From Fimenecus sp051881455 (lineage in GTDB: Bacteria > Bacillota > Clostridia > Oscillospirales > Acutalibacteraceae), in contig JBJEPX010000057.1 in the NCBI GenBank assembly GCA_051881455.1, positions 1-40,015 on the forward strand: a stretch of 40,015 nucleotides of DNA, given 5' to 3'. Every line of letters begins with the position of its first letter. The first letter of the stretch is position 1. Below, piece by piece: positions 31,101-38,598 of this stretch. Position numbers and translations under genes: made by a program. Under the pieces are notes generated by a model. The model did no database searches, was not told where the DNA came from, and saw nothing but the letters and a program-made list of their open reading frames with translations.

Positions 31101-31670
31101 TTATTTCGCAAAATCAAAGGTATCAATGATTTGCTCTATTTCGTGCTGTGAAACCTCAAAAATTTTTGTTCCCAACTTTGCAGTTTCTTCGCTTTTTTCA
31201 TTGCCGCAGAGCATTGCAAAGGAAACTCCGATATTTGCGGCAATATCAACGCCTTTTCTTACCGCAAGATAATAAAAACTGTATTCCGCCGCATCGTCCA
31301 GTCTGTCATAAAACTCAAAAGCCTTTTTCTTTACGGTGTCATACATCGCATTAACGGCGGTATTTGAAAGAAGCGGCGAGGGCAGACAATGGTTTATGCA
31401 GTATTCCGCAGTAAAAACAAGCAAAACCTTAACCTGATACATAAAGCCGTCGTCATGCCGAAGCGGACCAACCTCGTTTTCCAAATCGGAAAGCAGATGG
31501 GGCTCGTCAACAAAAATTTCAGCAAGGTGCTTGCCAAGTTTTTTTGCTTTGTCAATATTTCCGTTGCTTCTGTGCTTTGTCATTTCAGCAATTACCGAAA
31601 CCTCATCAAATGAGTCGTTCCCTTTTTTGCCGTCGTTGAAAATTTTAACATCGCTGTCGTCAAAAAGCAT
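31101..31670 (-). CDS. Unknown all-helical protein (189 residues)
   Basis: No family is recognised. It has no signal peptide or membrane helix and looks helical throughout, with amphipathic stretches such as VIAEMTKHRSNGNIDKAKKLG, YQVKVLLVFTAEYCINHCLP and TAVNAMYDTVKKKAFEFYDRL. It ends acidic. AAGGAGG precedes ATG 31670. It begins 42 bases after the PHP phosphoesterase gene on the same strand with no promoter between, so it is the second gene of that transcript and may be functionally linked. Real coding is supported by the strong ribosome site and the terminator fitting its end. Confidence 0.72.
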   Translation of the reverse strand: MLFDDSDVKIFNDGKKGNDSFDEVSVIAEMTKHRSNGNIDKAKKLGKHLAEIFVDEPHLLSDLENEVGPLRHDDGFMYQVKVLLVFTAEYCINHCLPSPLLSNTAVNAMYDTVKKKAFEFYDRLDDAAEYSFYYLAVRKGVDIAANIGVSFAMLCGNEKSEETAKLGTKIFEVSQHEIEQIIDTFDFAK

Positions 31671-31712
31671 CTGTCTTCCTCCTTGAATGTATTTTGTAAA
31701 ATATTACTTTAT

Positions 31713-32588
31713 TTATTCGCTCTCTGCTTGCTGTGCAAGCTTCTTTTGAAGCCTTTTCTGCTTTGATTTATAGCCTAAAAGAGCGTGTAAACAGTCATCG
31801 GGTGTGTTGTAATCTCCTAATGAAACATTATATTGATTATACATACCGTGAAAATCACTGCCGCCTGTCATCAAAAGCTTGTTGGCAGTTGCAATTTTTT
31901 TGAGTTCGTCCTGCTGAGCTTCATCGGCAGAGGGATGGAATACCTCAAATCCGTCAATGCCCATTTCAATAATTTCGTTAATAAAATCTATGCAGCCGGA
32001 AGCCGCGGGATGTGCAAGAACCGCAATTCCTCCTGCGGTGTGTATCTCGTCAATAACATTCTGAACACTGTCATATTTGGGAACAACAAGAATATTGTTT
32101 TCACTTTCGGGAGTAAAGAGTTCTTTATATAAATCTCCGTTGAAAGAATTTGTATATCCGCATTCAATAAGCGCCTGCATAATGTGCTTTTTATAAAGAT
32201 TGGTAGAGCCGGTGGCACATTTAATAATGAATTCAGTAGTAATGGGATAACGCTTTGCCGTTTGAAGCATCATAAAATGAGAAGCCTTTTTTCTCGCAAG
32301 AGAATTCCTTTTGCAAAGTCCTTCCAGCATATCGGGGGACTCGGGTAAATAGCAAAGTATGTGAAGATTTTTATTGTACTTTTCAAATGTTGAGGAAAGC
32401 TCAACACCGGGTATAACCTGAATACCGTGTCTGGTACCGATAACCTTTCCGCGAACAGTGCCGGCAAGGCAGTCGTGGTCGGTTATTGCAATGGTTTCAA
32501 GACCTTTTTTCTTTGCGAAAATTATAAGATCCTCAATGCCCAATGAACCGTCAGATAATCTTGTGTGACAATGTAAATCTCCGCTCAA
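31713..32588 (-). CDS. PHP-domain phosphoesterase (RNase AM/TrpH-like)
   Basis: A 291-residue metal-dependent phosphoesterase. PHP motifs in order are GDLHCHTRLSDG (His6, His8, Asp13), AITDHDCLAGT, PGVELSS, HILCYLP, AVLAHPAASG and GGSDFHGMY. Relatives include nucleoside 3',5'-bisphosphate phosphatase/5'-3' exoribonuclease (YciV/RNase AM). It starts at TTG 32588, eight bases after GGAGG; the frame opens 69 bases earlier but that start would lie over the untranslated leader. The C-terminal end is Lys/Gln-rich. Confidence 0.88.
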   Translation of the reverse strand: MSGDLHCHTRLSDGSLGIEDLIIFAKKKGLETIAITDHDCLAGTVRGKVIGTRHGIQVIPGVELSSTFEKYNKNLHILCYLPESPDMLEGLCKRNSLARKKASHFMMLQTAKRYPITTEFIIKCATGSTNLYKKHIMQALIECGYTNSFNGDLYKELFTPESENNILVVPKYDSVQNVIDEIHTAGGIAVLAHPAASGCIDFINEIIEMGIDGFEVFHPSADEAQQDELKKIATANKLLMTGGSDFHGMYNQYNVSLGDYNTPDDCLHALLGYKSKQKRLQKKLAQQAESE

Positions 32589-32645
32589 AATAAAAACCTC
32601 CAAAAAACAGGTGCCGAAAGCGCATAACCCCTCAATATATAAAGT

Positions 32646-32674
32646 ATTATACATCAAAATTGTTAAAAAATCAA
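32646..32674 (-). promoter_or_regulatory. Promoter of the PHP gene
   Basis: On the minus strand TTGATT (32674-32669), 17-base spacer, TATAAT (32651-32646), giving a ~55-base leader. Confidence 0.72.
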
Positions 32675-32776
32675 GGAAAAGAGGAAAAAATAGTTAAAAA
32701 TTGTATTTTGCCGCTTACTTTTTGTAATATAAGTAGAAAATAGCCGTAAAAAATCCATTATTTGCACAAAGGAAAA

Positions 32777-32803
32777 AGGGCACATACTTTAAGTATGCGC
32801 CCT
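32777..32803 (-). terminator. Terminator of the thrS-phosphoesterase operon
   Basis: AGGGCACATACT and AGTATGCGCCCT form a hairpin with one mismatch; on the minus strand it is followed by TTTTTCC. It sits 20 bases after the phosphoesterase stop. Confidence 0.8.
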
Positions 32804-32822
32804 GAAAATTAACAGGATTATA

Positions 32823-34430
32823 TCATTTTAAGTATTCTCTGTATCTTATTCTGTTTGTAATGTAGCCTATGAGGAGCGTTAACAGAATAATCGGAAGCAG
32901 AATAATGGCCAAAAGAATTGAAATTATTACTATGGGCACACCTTTCTTACTCTTTTTGCGCGCGGGCTTTGCCTCTTCCTCGTGCTTCGGGGCAGGATTA
33001 TCTGCGGTGTAGTGAGGCATAATCGGCAAAACTGCATCGTAAGACGGAATACCGCTGTTATGTAAAAGCGGCTCAACGAAATCACACAGAGAGTCGGATA
33101 CTTTTAAAAGCTTTTTCACCGAAATGTGAAGCGCATCAAATACTGAATCAAAAATACTCAAAAGCCCCATTGTGATTTTGTATTCCGCGTCTTCGGGGTT
33201 GTAAAGATTTTCACCTGCATAAAGATTTGTGACAATATCCACAATGAAATCCACAACGGACTTATCCTTAATATCCGCGTAATCTTCGGGCTTCAAGCCT
33301 GTTTCTTTTTTTGTCCATTTGGCAACCGTGCCGATTTTAAGGCTGTTCAGCCGTTTAGCAAAGGGCTTTATAAGCCAACCGATTTTGTAAATGAGCTTCT
33401 TTTTAATGCTCATTGCCGTTGCCATATCTGCGAACTTGTGAGTGTCGCCGCCTGCGGCCTTGACCATATCACGCACCATGCCCACAAGCTGATTTTTAAG
33501 GTAATCCTGCAAGGTGTTGCCTTCTAAATCAAAATCCACCTTTTCGGTGATGAAATCGGTTGTGGTAGAAACAATGCCTGCCGCTTCATCTACAACAACG
33601 GTGCGGATGGGGGCGGGGTAGCCAACGGTTGCAGATGTGGCAATCGTATAAAGCGTGTTGCCTATGTCGGTTTCCATTTTGTCGATGTGATGAATGTGCG
33701 TGTGCCCCGTCAATATGAATTGCAGTCCCAAATCGGCATACTGCTTGCGGCGGATATCAAAATCGCCGTGCATATCGCCTTTGCCGATAAGCGCATAAAT
33801 GGGTGAGGGCGCAATCAGCGGGTGATGTGTCATCATCAGCATAAACTGATTGTTTTTCTTCGCGTCCTCAACCTGCTCGCAAAGCCAATTGTAGCAATCA
33901 TCGGAAATACCGCTTTTTCCTGCCGAGTTACTGTCGTCGTTTATGGCGAACAGGCGATAGCCTTCCTGCAACTGCACCACATACGACATACTCTGGCGGT
34001 GCACGGAAATCGCCTCGTCGGGGCCGAATTCACGGTACATATCATAAAGCTCCTCGCGCTTCGCCGCGGGGATTTTCACTTTTTCGTCACCAACATAGGA
34101 ATTGGTCTGCCCGTCGTCCTGATAATCGTGGGTTGCGGTGATAACATATACACGCTTACCCGCCGCCTTTAAATCACGGAGCATCTCAATAAATTCACGG
34201 TGTGAATCGTATTCGCCGTTGCTTGTTGTATCACCCGAAAGGAGCACAATATCTGTGCGGTTGTCCGCCTTGATTTGGCGGAACGCCGCGTCCAGAAGCT
34301 CTGCGGAATATTTTAAAAGCATCTGACTTTTTGTGTTTGCCGCATCGTATGCCGCGCCCCCAATGCCTGTGGATTTAGCGTAATAATGCGTGTCTGTTAT
34401 GACGGTTACCGTCAGCGGTACTTTTGCCAT
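32823..34430 (-). CDS. Tail-anchored calcineurin-like metallophosphoesterase
   Basis: A 535-residue protein with the metallophosphoesterase core at ~5-300: VITDTHYY (Asp13, His15), LLSGDTTSNGEYDSH, TATHDYQDD, MTHHPLIAPSP and FILTGHTHIHH. The usual GNHD/E is ATHD here, with Thr in place of Asn. Residues ~300-490 are an undefined helical region, then a basic KPARKKSKKG stretch and one hydrophobic C-terminal helix (~505-527) that should fix it to the membrane. There is no signal peptide, so the catalytic part likely faces the cytoplasm. It starts one base after the thrS stop, clearly coupled. Substrate unknown. Confidence 0.87.
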   Translation of the reverse strand: MAKVPLTVTVITDTHYYAKSTGIGGAAYDAANTKSQMLLKYSAELLDAAFRQIKADNRTDIVLLSGDTTSNGEYDSHREFIEMLRDLKAAGKRVYVITATHDYQDDGQTNSYVGDEKVKIPAAKREELYDMYREFGPDEAISVHRQSMSYVVQLQEGYRLFAINDDSNSAGKSGISDDCYNWLCEQVEDAKKNNQFMLMMTHHPLIAPSPIYALIGKGDMHGDFDIRRKQYADLGLQFILTGHTHIHHIDKMETDIGNTLYTIATSATVGYPAPIRTVVVDEAAGIVSTTTDFITEKVDFDLEGNTLQDYLKNQLVGMVRDMVKAAGGDTHKFADMATAMSIKKKLIYKIGWLIKPFAKRLNSLKIGTVAKWTKKETGLKPEDYADIKDKSVVDFIVDIVTNLYAGENLYNPEDAEYKITMGLLSIFDSVFDALHISVKKLLKVSDSLCDFVEPLLHNSGIPSYDAVLPIMPHYTADNPAPKHEEEAKPARKKSKKGVPIVIISILLAIILLPIILLTLLIGYITNRIRYREYLK

Positions 34431-34431
34431 A

Positions 34432-36384
34432 TCAATCTCTCGCTTTCGTTGCAATTTCGTCGTTTAAGCGTTGAAGGAGCGCGTCAATATCCATTGTACC
34501 GATGTCACCTTCGCCGCGGCGGCTGACGGATACAGTTCTGTTTTCAACCTCTTTGTCGCCGATAACAAGCCAATAGGGGAGTTTTTGAAGTCTTGCTTCT
34601 CGGATTTTGTATCCCGTTTTTTCGCTTCTGTCATCAACGGTGACGCGAACTCCTGCATTTTCCAGCTGTTTCTTGATTTCATAAGCTCTGTCATGATGTC
34701 TGTCGGCTATGGGCAGAATTCTTACCTGCTCGGGAGCAAGCCACAAGGGGAACGCACCTGCATACTTTTCGATAAGGAGAGCAAGAGTGCGCTCGTAGCA
34801 ACCGATTGAGGTACGGTGAATGATATAGGGATTTTTCTTTGTGCCGTCTTTATCTGTGTATTCCATACCGAATTTTTCCGCAAGAAGCTGGTCAACCTGA
34901 ATTGTAATGAGGGTATCCTCCTTGCCGAAAACGTTTTTAATCTGAATGTCAAGCTTGGGGCCGTAGAATGCGGCTTCACCTATGCCTATTTTATAATTCA
35001 ATCCCAAATCGTCAAGAATGGTTTTCATGGTTGACTGGGCTTCATCCCATTGCTCGGGAGTGCCGATGTATTTATCTCTGTCATTGGGGTCCCATTGTGA
35101 AAAACGGTAAGAAACATCTTCGTAAAGCCCCAGCGTTTTAAGCGTATAAATTGCCAGTTCAAGACAACCTCTGAATTCATCTTCAAGCTGTTCGGGAGTG
35201 CACATTAAGTGACCCTCCGAAATTGTGAACTGACGGACACGGATAAGACCGTGCATCTCACCTGACGCCTCGTTGCGGAAGAGCGTTGATGTTTCATTGT
35301 AGCGGAGAGGTAAATCTCTGTACGAACGGGGACGGTTCAAGTATGCCTGATATTGGAAGGGACAGGTCATGGGACGCAAAGCGAAAACCTCTTCACCGTC
35401 TTTTTCCTTTTCGGGGTCGCCCAAAACAAACATACCGTCAAGATAATGGTCCCAGTGTCCCGAAACCTTGTAAAGGTCGCTCTTTGCCATATAGGGGGTT
35501 TTTGTGAGCAGCCAGCCGCGCTTTTGCTCTTCGTCCTCTATCCAGCGCTGTAAAGTCTGAATAATTCTTGCGCCCTTGGGGAGCAATATTGGGAGTCCTT
35601 GGCCGATAAGCTCACTTGTTGTGAAAAGTTCAAGGTCACGGCCTAATTTGTTGTGGTCACGCTTTTTGGCTTCTTCAAGTTGTTCCAGGTGCGCTTCAAG
35701 TTCAGCGGCTTTCGGGAAAGCAACAGCATAAATTCTTTGAAGCATCTTGTTCTTTTCATTGCCTCTCCAATATGCGCCTGTGCAGGAGGTGAGCTTGAAC
35801 GCCTTAACTGCGCCTGTGCTCATAAGGTGAGGGCCCGCGCAAAGCTCTGTAAATTCGCCCTGCTTGTAGAACGAAATGGGCTCGCCCTTTCCTGCGTGCT
35901 CGGAAATCAACTCAACCTTGTAGATTTCGCCTTTTTCCTCCATCATTTTAAGCGCCTCATCGGGAGCCATTTCAAATTTTTCAAGAGGCAAATCCTCTTT
36001 CACGATTTTTTTCATTTCCCCTTCGATTTTTTCGAGAATTTCAGGAGTGAAAGAAATCTCGCTGTCAAAATCGTAGTAAAAACCGTTATCAACAGCAGGT
36101 CCTATTGCCAGCTTAACATCAGGATAAAGGCGTTTAACGGCCTGAGCCATAATGTGAGAGGCTGTGTGCCAGAATGTCTTTTTACCGTCAAGATCGTCAA
36201 AGGTGACGATTTCAAGAGCGCAGTCGGATGTGACAGGCGTGCGCAAATCGCAGTATTTACCGTCAATTCTGCCGCCGCAGGCAGATTTGTAAAGCCCCAT
36301 ACCTATGGACTTTGCAATCTCTGCAACGGTTGTGCCGCTTTCATACTCCTTAATTACATTGTCTTTAAGCGTTACTTTAACCAT
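34432..36384 (-). CDS. thrS: Threonyl-tRNA synthetase
   Basis: A 650-residue class II synthetase. TGS domain ~1-62, the editing and second additional domain ~65-230 with HTASHIMAQAVKRLYPDVKLAIGP and the zinc/editing CAGPH motif, catalytic core ~245-540 with motif 1 around GARIIQTLQRWIEDE, TCPFQYQAYLN, RVRQFTISEGHLMC and HRTSIGCYERTLALLIE, and the anticodon-binding domain ~545-640 (VRILPIADRHHDRAYEIKKQLENAGVRV). ATG 36384 follows AAAGGAG. It is controlled by the T-box leader and coupled to the downstream phosphoesterase. Confidence 0.97.
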   Translation of the reverse strand: MVKVTLKDNVIKEYESGTTVAEIAKSIGMGLYKSACGGRIDGKYCDLRTPVTSDCALEIVTFDDLDGKKTFWHTASHIMAQAVKRLYPDVKLAIGPAVDNGFYYDFDSEISFTPEILEKIEGEMKKIVKEDLPLEKFEMAPDEALKMMEEKGEIYKVELISEHAGKGEPISFYKQGEFTELCAGPHLMSTGAVKAFKLTSCTGAYWRGNEKNKMLQRIYAVAFPKAAELEAHLEQLEEAKKRDHNKLGRDLELFTTSELIGQGLPILLPKGARIIQTLQRWIEDEEQKRGWLLTKTPYMAKSDLYKVSGHWDHYLDGMFVLGDPEKEKDGEEVFALRPMTCPFQYQAYLNRPRSYRDLPLRYNETSTLFRNEASGEMHGLIRVRQFTISEGHLMCTPEQLEDEFRGCLELAIYTLKTLGLYEDVSYRFSQWDPNDRDKYIGTPEQWDEAQSTMKTILDDLGLNYKIGIGEAAFYGPKLDIQIKNVFGKEDTLITIQVDQLLAEKFGMEYTDKDGTKKNPYIIHRTSIGCYERTLALLIEKYAGAFPLWLAPEQVRILPIADRHHDRAYEIKKQLENAGVRVTVDDRSEKTGYKIREARLQKLPYWLVIGDKEVENRTVSVSRRGEGDIGTMDIDALLQRLNDEIATKARD

Positions 36385-36405
36385 TGTTTTAACTCCTTTC
36401 AAAAA

Positions 36406-36650
36406 GAAAAAGCACTTCATCCCGAAAAAAGGGATGAAATGCTGTAAATAACATTCCACGGTTCCACCCGTCTTGCAAAGCAAAAGCCTTGCCGCTCATT
36501 TGACTTTAACGCAGTCTTACGGTGCGGCTTAATCATATAATATATGTTTTCGCCGACGCTCGAAAGCGGTCTCGGGACAAAAAACTGATTTCTTACACCA
36601 ACCGAAATCTCTCTGAAAGTTTTTAACTGTCCGTCGTTCTTTCTCAACGC
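36406..36650 (-). ncRNA. T-box leader RNA, threonine-specific
   Basis: On the minus strand the leader shows stem I elements (AGAGAG and GGTTGGTG), then the conserved T-box GGGTGGAACCGTGG (36469-36456) and a terminator: AGCATTTCATCCC (36443-36431) pairing with GGGATGAAGTGCT (36423-36411) followed by TTTTTCTTTTT. A candidate specifier is ACC, a Thr codon, at 36570-36568 in the 3' side of stem I. Uncharged tRNA-Thr would stabilise the antiterminator and switch on thrS. Confidence 0.9.
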
Positions 36651-36667
36651 TTTATAAATATGTATAT

Positions 36668-36696
36668 ATTCTATACTCATTTTTTTTGTTTGTCAA
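36668..36696 (-). promoter_or_regulatory. Promoter of the T-box/thrS transcript
   Basis: On the minus strand TTGACA (36696-36691), 17-base spacer, TAGAAT (36673-36668). Confidence 0.85.
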
Positions 36697-36726
36697 TATT
36701 AAAATGTAATACCGAAATCACATAAG

Positions 36727-36786
36727 GTAGGGCGGGGGCTTGCCCCCGCCGCGTGGCTTGATGTGATTTGACGGCCGGTCAATCAC
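36727..36786. repeat. GTAGGGCGGGGGCTTG repeat and adjoining palindrome
   Basis: GTAGGGCGGGGGCTTG followed by CCCCCGCCGC (36727-36752) gives a perfect GCGGGGGC/GCCCCCGC hairpin without a T-run. Next to it GTGATTTGAC (36763-36772) and GTCAATCAC (36778-36786) form another imperfect palindrome. This is the third member of the family seen at 7992 and 28806 and lies between the divergent thrS and hrcA promoters. Confidence 0.7.
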
Positions 36787-36903
36787 TCCTAAGGGCTACA
36801 TAAGAATATATTTATATATGAAATTTCATTGTTGTCATTATTAAAATGAAACGCTAAAAGAGCAAAAATATAAGTTCTTAACAAATTGTTTACAAATATT
36901 TCC

Positions 36904-36932
36904 TTGACATTTTTTGAGAATGAATGTATATT
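36904..36932 (+). promoter_or_regulatory. Promoter of the hrcA-grpE-dnaK operon
   Basis: TTGACA (36904-36909), 17-base spacer, TATATT (36927-36932), immediately followed by the CIRCE operator. Confidence 0.88.
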
Positions 36933-36943
36933 TATTAATAGAG

Positions 36944-36970
36944 TTAGCACTCTAAATACGAGAGTGCTAA
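36944..36970. promoter_or_regulatory. CIRCE operator (HrcA-binding site)
   Basis: TTAGCACTC (36944-36952), nine-base spacer, GAGTGCTAA (36962-36970): an exact match to the CIRCE consensus, spanning the transcription start so HrcA can repress the heat-shock operon. Confidence 0.97.
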
Positions 36971-36994
36971 TACAGACAAAAAGGGGGCGATGAA

Positions 36995-38023
36995 ATGCAG
37001 CTGAGTGAAAGAAAAGAAAAAATTCTTGCGGCAGTAATTGAACATTATATTGCAACGGGCGAACCTGTTGGTTCAAAAACACTGCTTGAATTTATGAACA
37101 TTCCCGTTTCAAGCGCAACAATCCGCAACGAAATGGCAGAGCTTTCCCGATTGGGGCTTCTTGAACAGCCTCACACCTCGGCAGGCAGAATTCCCTCACA
37201 GTCCGGTTACCGCTATTATGTTGACCGTCTTATGAACCGTTACGAGCTTCCCTTGAATGAGAAAAGGCTTATTGAAGCAAGGCTCAGTACGGCAGGCGGC
37301 GAGCCACAGCAGATTTTGGAGCAGGCAGGGCAGGTGCTTGCGGAAATAACGAATTGCGCAGTTGTTTCAACTACTCCTTGCGACGATAACGCGGTTATCC
37401 GCAGAGTTGAATTAGTCCCTCTCGGCACTCGCACCGTGATGATGGTTATGCTTTCTTCATCAGGAATTTTGAAAAGCCGTGTTTGCCGTACGGACAGTGA
37501 GCTGAATATGGAGCTTATTGAAACCTTTTATAATATTGTTTCACAGCACTTTATCGGCAAATCCGCGTCCGAGGTGAGTATGGCGCTTATTCAAACGCTG
37601 GCTTTATCCTTGGGTAGTAAATCTCTTGCGATTTCACCCCTTCTTGTAACGCTTTCCGATTTAGCACAGTTAACGGAGCAAACTCAGCTTCTTTTGGAGG
37701 GGCAATCAAATCTGCTTAATTATTCCGATTATCCGAATGCATACGAATTGCTTGAATTTTTACGCCGTTCGGACCCGCTTACAAATCTCTTTTCAAATCA
37801 TAAGTCGCAGGGCGACGCCAGCGTGCTTATCGGTAAAGAAAATCTGTTCAGAGAGTTGCAAGAGTCCAGCGTAATATTTTCAAACTATTCCGTTAGCGGA
37901 AAAGAAAGCGGAACATTAGGCATAATAGGCCCCACAAGAATTGATTATGCAAGGCTTATTCCCAGCCTTAAATATTTAACAGAAATCGTCGGTAACATAA
38001 TGTCCGACACCTTGGAGGATTGA
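36995..38023 (+). CDS. hrcA: Heat-inducible transcription repressor HrcA
   Basis: A 342-residue repressor. Residues ~1-80 are the winged-helix domain (LSERKEKILAAVIEHYIATGEPVGSKTLLEF, SSATIRNEMAELSRLGLLEQPHTSAGRIPS), followed by the GAF-like HrcA domain to ~330 with IIGPTRIDYARLIPSLKYLTEIV at the end. AAGGGGG precedes ATG 36995. HrcA binds the CIRCE site just upstream and needs GroEL to stay active, so unfolded protein releases the operon. Confidence 0.96.
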   Translation: MQLSERKEKILAAVIEHYIATGEPVGSKTLLEFMNIPVSSATIRNEMAELSRLGLLEQPHTSAGRIPSQSGYRYYVDRLMNRYELPLNEKRLIEARLSTAGGEPQQILEQAGQVLAEITNCAVVSTTPCDDNAVIRRVELVPLGTRTVMMVMLSSSGILKSRVCRTDSELNMELIETFYNIVSQHFIGKSASEVSMALIQTLALSLGSKSLAISPLLVTLSDLAQLTEQTQLLLEGQSNLLNYSDYPNAYELLEFLRRSDPLTNLFSNHKSQGDASVLIGKENLFRELQESSVIFSNYSVSGKESGTLGIIGPTRIDYARLIPSLKYLTEIVGNIMSDTLED

Positions 38024-38024
38024 C

Positions 38025-38543
38025 ATGGCAAAAGATAAGGAAAAAAAGACGGTTAAAGAAGCGGAAGAGAAAACCGAAGAAAAGGTTGAGGAAGCCGCAG
38101 CGGACGAAACTGAAAAGCTTACAGCGGAGCTTAACGAAAAGAAAGATCAGCTTCTGCGTGTAATGGCTGAATACGATAATTTCCGCAAGCGCTCTCAAAA
38201 GGAAAAGGAGCAGGCGTACGGTGACAGTAAAGCCTCAACGGTAAGCGAATTTCTCCCCGTATATGATAACTTTATGCGCGCAATGGCGGCAGAATCAACG
38301 GATTTGGAGTCATATAAAAAGGGCATCGAAATGATTTTCAATCAGTTCGGCGAAACGCTTAAAAAAATCGGTGTTGAGCCCTTCGGCGAAAAAGGCGATG
38401 AGTTTGACCCCAATATTCACAGCGCCGTAATGCACGATGAGGACGCTGATCTCCCCGAAAACAGCGTTGCCGAGGTTTTTTCAACAGGCTATAAGATGGG
38501 CGACAGAATAATCCGCCCCGCAGTAGTAAAGGTAGTAAATTAA
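38025..38543 (+). CDS. grpE: Nucleotide-exchange factor GrpE
   Basis: A 172-residue co-chaperone that releases ADP from DnaK. The first ~45 residues are charged and probably disordered or coiled, then the long dimer helix (ELNEKKDQLLRVMAEYDNFRKRSQKEKE) and the beta-domain with IGVEPFGEKGDEFDPNIHSAVMH and GYKMGDRIIRPAVVKVVN, the family signature. It starts one base after hrcA stops, with GGAGG inside the end of hrcA. Confidence 0.96.
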   Translation: MAKDKEKKTVKEAEEKTEEKVEEAAADETEKLTAELNEKKDQLLRVMAEYDNFRKRSQKEKEQAYGDSKASTVSEFLPVYDNFMRAMAAESTDLESYKKGIEMIFNQFGETLKKIGVEPFGEKGDEFDPNIHSAVMHDEDADLPENSVAEVFSTGYKMGDRIIRPAVVKVVN

Positions 38544-38598
38544 CTGAGAAATCAGTCAATAATATATTTAATAAGCACACATTTAGGAGGAATAAATT

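Noticed and set aside
35653..36447. 264-codon plus-strand frame opposite thrS
   Set aside because: It lies wholly antisense to the thrS coding region and T-box leader, with Phe/Leu/Cys-rich shadow composition and no ribosome site.
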